A stretch of DNA of 64,000 nt, from the NCBI GenBank assembly GCA_900175165.2, contig FWWN02000253.1, positions 1-64,000 of the forward strand, written 5' to 3'. Of this stretch, positions 47,101 to 57,720 are shown piece by piece. The stretch's first letter is position 1. Every line of letters starts with the position of its first letter. A program made the position numbers and the translations under genes. The stretch comes from Rhizomucor pusillus (lineage: Eukaryota; Mucoromycota; Mucoromycetes; Mucorales; Lichtheimiaceae). Under the pieces are notes generated by a model that made no database searches, was not told where the DNA came from, and saw only the letters and a list, made by a program, of their open reading frames with translations.

Positions 47101-48385
47101 GACCAATCACCTTTCCAGGGACGATACCATCCTTCGAGTCAGGATCGATAGAGGGAACGCGATCGATGGTTTGGAAGACCTTGTATGCAACGGTGCATGC
47201 AGACGAGATATGCTTGTAATGCGCAGGCAATCCGAGGAGCGTGATAGAGCCAAGAATGATGATGAAAAATCCACCCACTACGCGGAAAGCTGCCACCGTT
47301 CCGTCAGCAACAAGTTGACCTCCATAGTAGAAAGCGACACCAAAGATGCTGCAGAGCACAAAGAGAAACCCGCCGGTACCAATACCAACAAAGATAGCAC
47401 GACGAACACCGTAGTGGCACGCCGTAGCCAACTTGAAGTCGTGCATTCTTGAAAACCTTGTTTGGAGCGAAAATGCATACACTGTTCTGATCCCGGCAAA
47501 GACTTGCTCTGCAATTGCACCCGCGGCAGCCGATGCAGCTTGAGCCTGAGACGCGTTTTTGTTCACCAAGTATCCAGAGACCAGCAGAACACCTCCAAGT
47601 GCAGGAAGCGTGCCAACCACCACACATGAAACTTGATAGCACATGCCAAAACTCATCATAATGCCAAAGACCGAGGAAGAGATGATGCGAACGTAGTTGC
47701 CATAGTGCTCCGAGATACCGTCCTGAATTGCTTGGGTTTCTGCTGCCAGACGCGCAGTCAGGGACTCTTGCGCAGATTGATCGAACCAGGCCATGTCTTG
47801 ACGAAGAATAGCGTGCACATAGTGCTGTCGAATCCTTCGGGTTTGCCGTTCGCCGGTGAGAACCCAGAGGAAGTTGTGAAAGTATGCAAACACGAGATTG
47901 AGAGTTCCCAGGTAGATGAAAACCTTGACCATTGGCATCATAGCATCTGATAGAGACTTGTCCTTGTCGTCCAACGACTCATTGACTTGTTGAATGGATA
48001 TGGCAAAGAATAAGACAGAGCATGGTTGTAGTAACCCGCAGACAATGGAGCAGAAGTACGCCAGTGCAATCAGCCATTTATCACCTCTTGACGCGAACCG
48101 GAACAGTTTACGCTTAGGCACTTTTTGTTTGTCGTTGTTATTCTTTCCGAATGGCCAGTACCACTTTCTACTCTTGCCAGACGATTGGTGCTCGATCTTG
48201 GTGTTTGAAGAAGAAGAGGAAGAGGTATCTATACCGTGATTCTGGTCAGCGATCATCGAGTCTTCGGATGATATTGATACACGGGGAGCGAGTTTGCTCA
48301 TTATTGAATCTGGTGTCTGGGTTCGGGATTTGCTCTTGCTTTTATGATCTTGACAGATAGTCTTGGCGGAGAGTTCGTAATTCAT
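44145..48385 (-). CDS. Full-size ABC transporter, subfamily B (multidrug-resistance type)
   Basis: ATP-driven exporter with layout TMD1-NBD1-TMD2-NBD2. Four exons, 48385-46607, 46535-45599, 45527-44539 and 44474-44145, give 1,344 residues in frame. NBD1: Walker [10 protein letters not shown], signature LSGGQKQR, Walker B ILLLDE with the intron directly after it, H-loop AHRLST. NBD2: Walker [10 protein letters not shown], signature LSGGQKQR, Walker [21 protein letters not shown]. The catalytic glutamate is present in both. The linker (about residues 680-760) is acidic and Ser-rich, as in P-glycoprotein relatives. The N-terminal 90 residues are disordered and Ser/Lys-rich; a second ATG at 48300 gives a shorter form. 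Plasma-membrane drug or lipid export is likely; the substrate cannot be read from sequence. Confidence 0.94.
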
Positions 48386-48917
48386 ATTTTCAATGCTTGT
48401 CCCGACAAACTTGGCGCTAGGTCATTGCTCCAACTACCTTGATCTTGCTTGGCTATTTGGCTGTCAAAATGCAATTATTTGGCAACTTTTGCGACATAAA
48501 CTTCGATAACATCTAATCAATCATGCTTAGCAGTGCTACGCCTACATCAAATATCAACATTTGTATACTATGTATTCGCTCTTATCTGGTGGCACGGCTC
48601 ACTCAGTGTTCAAAGGTATGCTTTAAATCGATTTTAAATGTAGCATTTTCGCCTTCGAAGATAGTAAACACATTGATTGCTGAAAATATACGTCTCAATT
48701 CAGTGCTCAAGCTTCTAAATTACGGTCGCAGTAGAGTATCTGCCTAGAGATAACAGGAATATGCTTGGCACGGCGCGGCTAGCCACCTTGAGGTTCAACC
48801 GCGGACAGTGGGACAACAATGGCAGAATGAATCGGAGTTGACATGTCTTACAAATGCTGTCCTGCAACTTCTGTTTTGCGCTGCTGTTGTCAAGAGCCCG
48901 TCGTTTTCGTCTTTCAA
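48386..48917. other. Divergent intergenic stretch between the ABC transporter and GPN3
   Basis: Upstream regions of both genes and presumably the untranslated part of GPN3 exon 1. No separate gene seen. Confidence 0.4.
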
Positions 48918-50349
48918 AATGTAAGTCAAGCAGTTTCAAGTGGTTAGATCGTGGAAGATCTAGACTGTAGTCTAAATTCACCACAGGGGTCGTCACTGTC
49001 AATTGGTCATGGGCCCCGCAGGAAGCGGCAAGGTGAGTGCAAGCTTTCTTTTCCTTGTTTCTTGGAGATCGATCGATCTCCAATCCAGATTCCCTTTGCG
49101 AGGGATTGTTCCAAGGAGGAAGGAGAGAGGAGTGTAAACGGACTGTGGTTTCTCTGCCAGATATATATGTTTGGACATATCATTAAGCTGTGCTGCTATG
49201 TTGTCTACTAGTCTACGTTTTGCGCAACCATGATGACACACTGCCAAACGACCGGTCGCCGAGTGCACCTAGTAAACCTCGACCCAGCTGCCGAGCATTT
49301 TGAGTACGAGCCCACCATTGGTAAACCCTTGCATGATCGGGAGGCCTCGTTACTTACGGACCCCTAACGGCGATGATTAAATATAGACATCCGGGAGCTG
49401 ATCACTTTGGAAGATGTAATGGAAGAGTTGGATTACGGTCCGAACGGAGGACTTATCTACTGCTTGGAGTATGTATACTTACAAGCGCCCAGACGAAAAG
49501 TGGCAGCACGTAACGACGCGTTTCTCGTAGATTCTTGCTCAACAATGTGGACTGGCTGGAAGAAGAGATTGGAAATTACGACGACGACTATCTGATCATA
49601 GATTGTCCCGGACAAATTGAACTTTACACGCATTTCCCGATTATGCGTCGTATCTGCGAGTGCTTGATGCGGTGGAACATGGCGATCTGTGGCGTTTACT
49701 GTCTGGAATCTCAATTTATTGAAGATAAGAGCAAATATTTTGCCGGCGTATTGAGTGCGATGAGTGCAATGGTGAACCTGGAGATTCCGCACGTCAACGT
49801 GATGACAAAGATGGACCTGATTGAAGGAGACTACGGCAACATTAAAAAGGACGAGGATGAAGGCACTACTTCGGATGATCAAGATGAAAAAGAAAAGAGA
49901 AGACGGCGCAGACGACGGATGGATAAGGCATTGACGCAACGCGAACTAGAACGGTACCTTGATCCGGATCCGTTGCTCATTGCCGAGGAAGCTGCCGTTG
50001 TCCATCAAGAAAAAAATAGCAACCTGTCACCAAGGAGTTTAAAATTCCAAGCTTTGAATCAGGCCATTGTGCAACTTGCAAGTACACAAAGAACGCCTCA
50101 TTATTGACTGTTAATTGACATGCATTTTTAGATCGACGATTATAGTATGGTCAGTTTTATACCTCTCAATATCACTGATGAAGATTCTATCGAGTATGTA
50201 CTGTCAACCATTGATAACGCGATGCAGTATGGTGAAGATCTTGAACCAAAGGTAATAACTCCGTACATTGATTGTACAATGTCGAAAAAGAGTTTTCTAA
50301 TTTAGTTTTCTCATCCCAGGAACCGGATGATAGAGTTGAATATGAGTAA
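48918..50349 (+). CDS. GPN3: GPN-loop GTPase 3
   Basis: GTPase for assembly and nuclear import of RNA polymerase II, working with GPN1. Exons: 48918-48919 (bases A and T of the start codon), 48987-49032, 49212-49320, 49387-49468, 49531-50077, 50132-50251 and 50320-50349; 311 residues in frame. The N-terminus becomes [20 protein letters not shown] (P-loop GPAGSGKS), as expected for GPN3. The GPN-loop region is read as DYGPNGG; other marks are [19 protein letters not shown] and NVMTKMDL. Intron 5 (50078-50131) uses a GC donor (GCAAGT); the nearest GT would cause a stop. A highly charged insertion of about 35 residues (poly-Arg after an acidic run, near 49843-49920) precedes the ELERYLDPD block. 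The tail IDDYSMVSF...QYGEDLEP matches orthologues. Confidence 0.92.
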
Positions 50350-53300
50350 AATTAAGGTGCTATAAACAAGTTGCATGTCAGGAGAAAAAAAAAGGATAAT
50401 AAAAAAAGCTCTTTGGAGACGCGATGCCTGCTGTAGCTGCTGTTACAGATTGACAAGGTCTTTATACAGTGGTTTCGGACTTTCTGGCGCTCTCGTAGTA
50501 AAATATGGCCCTCTTGTGGAAAAATTTTGGACATTTTCGAAAAAAAACATGTCGCGCCTTTTCAGCTTATCGTAAGTTCAAGACAAAGAATCGTTGCGTT
50601 TATTCCCAGAAGACCTGCTTTTACGGTAATATCCGTTGCGCGGAGACAAGACAGTTGTCATGGAAATAGCGGGGAATTGCTACGGGCAGGGCTAGAGGCA
50701 GGCCAAGCGGGATTTGAATTACACAGGGTTTATGGTCAGGTCAGATGAAAGATGAGGTACACTTCCTACTCGAACGAGGTAAAACTAGAAGGGTCAATGA
50801 GAAGACTTCAGTGACAGAAGAAAAAGAAGAGGAAGGGAAAAAACACATCAAAGAGACACAATGAAGGATACTGCAACTGCTTCTACCAATTCAAACGTAG
50901 AAAACCTAACAATCAATGGGTTCTGGAGAAGATGCATAACCAGCATAATCATCCACTCGCGAAATTACTTTCAACATATGCAGCTCATAGAAAAAATGGA
51001 TGAACAATTGGAGCTTGCTTTACAACGTTGGAGCAAAATGCTATTAACAAGGCTATTGTCGATACTATCAACGCTCGTTATCCTGATATCCAGATTATCG
51101 CAAGGATATCTCCAATATCCATCGACGTTTTGATGGATTGGCATACAGCGACACCAAAGATATGCGAAAATTCATCATGAAACTGGAATCAGCTGGATAC
51201 CATATCGCATATAAAGTTGACGACAAAGGTCATGTAATATCTTTCTTTTTCATTCATGACAACTGCATACAGCGTGCTCGTCGTTTATCAAAGCTCTGAT
51301 CATTGATGCCACGTTCAAGACCAACATATACAAGCTTCCTTAGGTTAACATCGTCGGTATGAACAATATTGGACTTAATGGTCATCGGCTTGCTACTTTT
51401 GGTGTTGCGGTTGCTTGGATATCAAACGGAAAAGCTGGTTCCTATACCTGGGTTCTTCGAAAGCTGTCAGCAATGGTGTACGAAAATAGACAGTCTACGA
51501 TCATACCCAGTGTCATCATTTCGGATAAGGATCAAGCGCGAATCAATGCAATCAACAGCGTATTTTTTATTACAATCTTCAACGCCTAATTACGCAAACG
51601 GCGTAGTAGGTTACGCAACAGTCGTCGGCGTCATGGACGATAAAAGTTTAATCGTATAATCCTCCTGTGGAGGCATGAGAGAGGATCTCCAGCACACATT
51701 CCGCGACAGCCTCAAAACTCTCGAGTCGCTTACATCGATTATTATTTTAAAAGCTTATAAGCTTTGTAACGCGCGTTTTTGCGCGTTTTTCTACGTTCAC
51801 GCATTACAAAGCCATCAGCGTCCATACGATAAAAAAGACCCTAGCTTTGTCGGTGCTGTCGATGAATCATGACAAGAAATTTGTCCTGGAAGAAAGACGT
51901 ATAGCAAACATCCCAGTCCATTATCAAGAGCGCTACAATTGATTGCAGATCTTTGAGCTCGTCGCTCGTCTGCAGGTAATTATTTGATTCTGGAACTGCA
52001 ACTGATGAGAAGACTAACTGAGCATCCTGTAGGACCTAGTTGGAGAACAGTAAATAGTGGATGATGAACTGCGACAAGAAGAGAGTCACTCGGAATTCCA
52101 AGTTGCATTGTCTTACGACATGAACAGCACGGCGATGAGTAGTAACTGCGCTTGATCGGTGCCCGCTAATCACACCTGTAAACTCGACTCTTCGACTTCA
52201 CTTTCCGTTTTAAAAATCGTTTCGAATGACATAAAGTACAAACATTTGCGGTGGATCTTTTGGATGGTTACTGGCAACTTCAGCCATTTTCAAACGTCCT
52301 CTTCGCAATCTGGTGATCATTTCTCCTGGCAACATTGTCCACAGTTGACACTCGGCGGTTTGGATTTAGAAACGTTAACCCGCAAGGATTTCCGTGTCAG
52401 TCTTCTGACACCATGGGCATCTAAGTTCAGAAACAGTAGATGTTCATCTTTAATTTCGTCTTTGAACAAAGAATTAGCCTTCAATAGCTTGTAATTATTT
52501 AAATTTAACATGGCTTTGCCATGAATAAACTCTTCATACATAAAATAAATAAATAGATAAATTCAGAAACTGCAATGATGCAGACCTTGTGGTCGCACCA
52601 GAAAAAAATTCATCAAACAACAAAAAGGAATTGCCGTTGTCATATCCCCGAGGATCTACAGCTGCATGGAAGGACTGTTGGTGTTTGCTAATTTACCACA
52701 AGGCTATAAGCTTTATACATAGTAATGAAAAAGAAGGGAAAATTGAGAACTTATAGCGCGACATTTTTTTCGAATGCGCCCAAATTTTTCCACAAGAGTG
52801 CCATATTTTTACTACGAGGGCGCCAGAAACTCCGAAAACTCTGTACATGCCACTGATGAGAAGTTCTATTTATTGTCTATCTCCATTTGACCATGCTAAG
52901 TTTGGTACCTTGCAGCTAATAACTGTAATGTATCAGCAACAATGAAATAGAATATCCAGTTTTCTAAGTCGTGCATTGCATTTGAGGAGTGGAAATACGA
53001 TGTTGCTAAAACCTATATCATTGACGGGGTACACATGTTGATCTCGCATACTGTTTGATGTAGATCTTGGTTGTCATACGACGTGACAGAACTTCATCTT
53101 GGATATACCGTCGTGTACGCGTTGAAGCAGGCGTTCCTGAAAAAAGGGTGCTGCCACAGTGTTATTTTTGCATGTCTATTGTTGATCTGCCCGTTTATCC
53201 ACATTGCTAATATATTCTTCGTAGCAGTTTATACGATTCACTCGATTTTGTAGTGATATTTATTTAAATTAAGGTAATGATAATGGCTCTCACACAGCGA

Positions 53301-53989
53301 GGGCCCGATACAGGAGTAGTGTAACAGATATATTGGCTCTTTATGCTTTTGTTTGTATCTCAGAAGAATGCTAGCGAGAGAAAGTGGGCTCCTACACTCG
53401 CGTCGGCTACGCGTGTTTGCAGTGCAGTAACAATAAAAATCTCACGAGCAAAGAAAGCTACAGGCGCTACGTTTAAAAAGAGAGTTTCAAAGTTGACCTT
53501 TCCATTTTTACGAATGGCACCCAAATCTTTTAGAGCTTGAGCTTTAAGGAGTCCTGATTTTCAAGCGGCGCGGCTTCGCCATGCACCATCAAATGGAATA
53601 ACATTTCTCGTGTGCAACGTGAGCAACTTTTTTGTTGCTTTCTCCTGCCCCACCCCTTCACTTTCTTTTCTCCTTTGCTTCTACTCTTTTCTTTCGTCAC
53701 AACTTTGATGCAACACAGACTTTCTCTTGCTTTCTAACTACTTTACCTATCAACGGCTGCTAATATATTCCTGTTATCTGTACATACACAGCCTACGCTT
53801 CTCTTATACTCTGTACAATCATATCACGTCAAACACGAACACCCTCTCTCACTTTCTTTTCTTCCTTTTCTTCTCCTTTCGCGCCTCGCAACCGCTTATA
53901 ATACACACCCGCAACCTACACTCTCATCAGCTTCTACTACTATTACTTGCACCTTTCCTTCATTCTACTCCGTTCATTGAGATATAATA
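50350..53989. other. Gene-poor stretch around a decayed transposon
   Basis: About 3.6 kb with no intact gene. It holds the MULE remnant (50905-51600). Beyond 51660, open frames such as 52159-52494 and 53343-53540 lack recognisable domains. The last 350 bases (53640-53985) are strongly C/T-rich on the plus strand and probably form the promoter and leader of the next gene. Confidence 0.5.
50905..51600 (+). mobile_element. Decayed MULE-type transposase (Mutator superfamily)
   Basis: Pieces of a MULE/FAR1-like transposase appear in order but in different frames. First is a FAR1-like zinc-binding segment (QWVLEKMHNQHNHPLAKLLS, near 50917-50975). Next is RRFDGLAYSDTKDMRKFIMK...GYHIAYKVDD (near 51120-51230), then the transposase core LIIDATFKTNIYKLP...VNIVGMNNIG, WISNGKAGSYTWVLRKL and VIISDKDQARINAINSVF (51296-51560). 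Stops and frameshifts interrupt every junction, so it cannot encode a working enzyme. I found no terminal inverted repeats by eye. The core blocks are typical of fungal Mutator-like elements. Confidence 0.78.
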
Positions 53990-55719
53990 ATGGCAGCCTT
54001 GATACAGCAACAAAGCCACGTCACCGCCGTGCGTCCCCAACAAGAATCGCAACAGAGGAAGCCCGCTGAAGACGCTGCTCTCGCAAGCTTTCTTAACACC
54101 AAACTGCGTATGGATCAGGCAAGTATATACATTTCCAGAAGGAACTGGGAAGTGCCAGGACACCTGCCATTTTAGGCAAGGAAGGTTATTTTTATAACCA
54201 TCGTGCTCCCTTTCCTTTGGTTTATCACCCATCTCCTTGTAAGAATGAATTCAAGCTAAATGGAAACTTCTCTTATTAGGATCCATGGACATACTCACAA
54301 AGCATGGAATTTCAACAACAACCATACTACTACTATGCACATAATCAGCAACAACAGTCCAAGCAGCAGCAGCAGCAGCAACACCACCGCAGTCGGGCTG
54401 CGCGACCGCGTACCTCCAGCAGCAACAGTAACCATAAAGAAATGCCGATCCAGGTACAAAAATCATCCTCAACGCCCAGTCGTGGGAACCAGCATACACG
54501 GAGTGCTGCCTTATTGATGCAGCAACAGCAACAGCATCGTCGTGAGATGTCCAAGCAGCAGCAGCAACCTCCACCACCGCCTCTTATGACCCGTCCTCCG
54601 TCTTTATCATCCACCGCTAGCTCTGCGCCTTCGCCTGCGCCGTCTCTCGATTCTGGCCGACGCTCTTCCATCACATCAGTCTCCTCCGGCGTCTCCAACT
54701 TCTCCATTCGTTCTAACATGTCTATCAACACCAAACTATCGCTGTCGAAGCGTTTACGTAAGGTATTTAGCATGAGCCATCTCCGCTCTTCATCATCCAA
54801 GGATGGACTGGGCTCGCTGGCGTCCGAGAATGGATCGAATGTGTCACTGGCCACTGTGCACGAGACCGAAGGTGTAGCTGCGCACCAACAGCAACAACAG
54901 CAGCAACAGCAGCAGCAGCAGCGACGTGGCATGCCCACGCGACGAAGATCGTTTGCGACACTTTCTGGGCTGTTCCAAAAACAACAACAGCAACAGGAAG
55001 AACCGCAAGCTGCTGCCGCTGCTCCCCCTCCTCCAGCTGCATCAGCGAACCCTCAACAAAAATCTCAAAAGCAAAAGAAACGGTTATCATCTGGCGATTT
55101 GCGACAGATGGCGCAACAAAAGAGATCAGAACGCCCTGCTCTTCGAGTGGATACAAATACCCAACCTGCACAGCGTCCTATCATGAAAGGTAAGCAAATA
55201 TAGAGCTGACTCCTGCAAACAATCAAATTTAATAACAATTCATTCTTTATAGGACGATCTAGCTCGACAGCTTCAGATTCCCCGCGACGCTTCCTTGGCC
55301 ACGATGTCTTACCATCTCCAACCCCGTCGACATCCTCGGCGTCCTCCAATAGACAACATCAACTTGCTGCTGATGATGATATGGCTCCTCCGCCGTCTGT
55401 CGGCTTGCATTATGGCTTACCATTGCATGGTTCGCCGCGCTTGAAGCCCGCTGCATCGTCCTCGACTAGCTCCCTGACAACCGTCACCAATGCTTCCTTT
55501 GCTCCTGACAGACCACGCAAACTCCAGTTCTGCCCAACAATCCAGGTGCACGAGACGTTTGCTGCTTCTGAATACGATCGCCGCTGCGACAGCAACGCTA
55601 CGTGTCAGAGACTGACTCCATTGCTGGCAATGAAAATCAAGCAGGAGCTTAATGAGTACAAGTTGACAGACATGGAAGTCCACGTCGACAGCCGTCAATA
55701 CACCCATTTCTTCCTGTAA
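53990..55719 (+). CDS. Disordered Gln-rich protein with BNI4/AFR1-type C-terminal tail
   Basis: Three exons, 53990-54118, 54280-55189 and 55253-55719, give 501 residues. Intron 1 (54119-54279) has a GC donor (GCAAGT); the neighbouring GT would lead to an early stop. Most of the protein is disordered, with several Gln runs (CAG/CAA; the longest about 54887-54922) and Pro/Ser stretches. A short basic-hydrophobic segment (LSLSKRLRKVFSMSHLR) lies near residue 190. The last 65 residues are conserved-looking: RKLQFCPTIQVHETF, then EYDRRCDSNATCQRLTPLLA, MKIKQELNEYK and a final YTHFF. From memory of the family, this resembles the C-terminus of yeast Bni4/Afr1, which docks PP1 (Glc7) through an RVxF-type motif; KLQF would be the variant here. 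Likely a cortical PP1-targeting or septation factor, by inference. Confidence 0.75.
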
Positions 55720-56009
55720 TCGAAATTACCCCTTTCTTATCTTCTCTTTTTTTTTTTCTATTTTTTCGCTCCCTCTCTCTCTTGTCTCTGTCACCCTCAG
55801 TTACGACTTTAAACTTGTTCTCCTCTAACTGTCTATCTTTCTATCTTTCTTTCTTTGCAACATCTTTTCACACACACGCACGCACATAGTCCCCTCCCCT
55901 CATCACACAAGATAAAAGAAAAAAGGAATGGATCTTGCTCTCTCTCTCTCCCACTCACCCGCAAAAAACGTGAATAAAAAAATTCCCTGTTCTCTTTCTG
56001 TTTATTCCA

Positions 56010-57524
56010 CTACCAACCACGTACGGGTACCCATACATCTACTACAGTGTCATCTTGATCGTTTTCCACAATCAGGTAGAATAAATGGCTCGCGCATGCT
56101 AAGCAGCAATGGTTCGGCACAAGCTGGAGCACCTGGCCGATGGACAGATTTTCGCAAGTGTCGAGGATACCGTGTTCTTGAGAAACTTTTTTCAACAGCA
56201 CGATCTGTTTTTCATTGGAAACAACCGCACCAAATCCACCTTGAGGCGCCGAGTCTTTGGAGAAAGCGAGTGCACCTCCATCAATGAGTGCTGTGTTTCT
56301 ATCAGGATACACGCTTGCTACACGGCAGGCTACGCGGACAGCGACGTCTGCGTATCGCACAAGACCTGTGGCCACCTGCTGTCGATCTAACAAGGTGTAT
56401 GCACCGGCGTGTACTTCCGCGATACCCTCAAGCGCAGCGGCCACTTTTGACGAATCGTTGGTGGCAAGGATGGCGAGAACTGTAGGCGTGGCGCCTATGG
56501 AGACAAAGGGTATATCCACACCGGCTTCGTCTCGAAACATGGTCTGGAAAGCACGTGCCATCATACATTCTTCTTGCAGATATCGCAACGCTTCATCCGG
56601 AGTACGTGCGTTGTATGAGTGTCCTGCGTGGCAGTACAGTCCCTGCAATTCAATGCAGCTGGATGCCGCGAGCCGTTTCGCAAGATCAAGCGACTGGCTG
56701 TAATGGGTATCAAGCGGAACTCCTGCGCGGCTAATAATATGCCAGAAGCTCAACGATGTGTACAGCGCTGTCTTTAAAAATGTTCTTACTGATAGTTTGC
56801 ATCTACTTTGATAAAAGCATAAATTTTCTTGCTGTTGTCGAGGATATGCTCTGCGTGGTATTTCTCGAGCGCGTCTAATGTTTCCAGGCGATCTGCCGAG
56901 CGGGAATAATGAGGTTCACTTTTAGAGTCGCGTTGTCCTTTAATCACCCGTTACCTAAAAATATTTGGAATTTTTCTACTTTGCTTGCTAGCACAAAAAC
57001 GTCGCTAAATTTATCGGGAGTTATGGGAAACCCGAGCAGAACCTTAAAATCACCACGCAGGTAATTAACATTTACATGTCCATTTTTCTTTACAGTCAAC
57101 CAATGCGAATTACCTCCTTTAGGATGTTCTCGGAAACCAAACGACTATGACAGAATGCCTGAGCTTCAGCCATCGTAGAGCAGACAATGGCAGACGTCTT
57201 TGCGCCTTTAAGCTGCAATTCGGCACCTTCAATGGTCTACAACAAATAAAAAGAAACCTCGATTGTTTAGCTGCATGGTAGTATTTTCTCAAGCTGTGAT
57301 CCACCCACCTTGTGCGTTTTTACGTGTACGCGGACCTTGACATTAAACTTGTCTGTAATGGCAGCGAGAGCATCGCAGTTGCGTTTCATTATGCTTGTGT
57401 TGATGACAAGCGATGGTGTCCTCAGCTCGCTGACGCGCTTGCCAACCATGGCAACACATAGCTCGTCCTTGATTCTGGCCGAGTAAAAAGGTAGCAACGG
57501 TGTACTTGTTTGCGCGACTGGCAT
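56010..57524 (-). CDS. DSD1: D-serine dehydratase, Dsd1-like (PLP and zinc)
   Basis: Fold type III PLP enzyme that turns D-serine into pyruvate and ammonia; D-threonine aldolases are close relatives. Several minus-strand exons: 57524 to about 57310 (ends HVKTHK, holding the PLP lysine), about 57238-57118 (TIEGAELQLKGAKTSAIVC), a segment with LLGFPITPDKFSDVF, another with DRLETLDALEKY and KVDANY, then about 56731-56010. The end carries CHAGHSYNA, ALIDGGALAFSKD and the zinc-site block PNHCCLACASH. Introns between the middle exons are assigned by eye. The start is uncertain: MPVAQTSTPLLPF (57524) fits fungal homologues best, but MVGKRVSEL (57449) is possible. The gene diverges from the ValRS gene with 196 bases between starts. 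Confidence 0.87.
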
Positions 57525-57720
57525 GCCCCAAGAGTCCCAAGCAGAGAACGAAAGTCGTGGGAGTCGACAGGTCCGAGCTTGTGTCCAGAGCAACACCTTT
57601 GCTTACGTAATTCAATTCAGGGTTCATCCTTCCCGCGGCAGTGGCTGTGTTCACTGGGGGGAACGAGCGAGCGGCGAGCCCTGGCAAGTTGTGTCAGCTA
57701 CCACCCGCGAGCCAGCAACA
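57525..57720. promoter_or_regulatory. Short bidirectional promoter region between DSD1 and ValRS
   Basis: 196 bases separate the inferred divergent start codons, so the two genes probably share regulatory sequence. No TATA box stands out. Confidence 0.4.
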
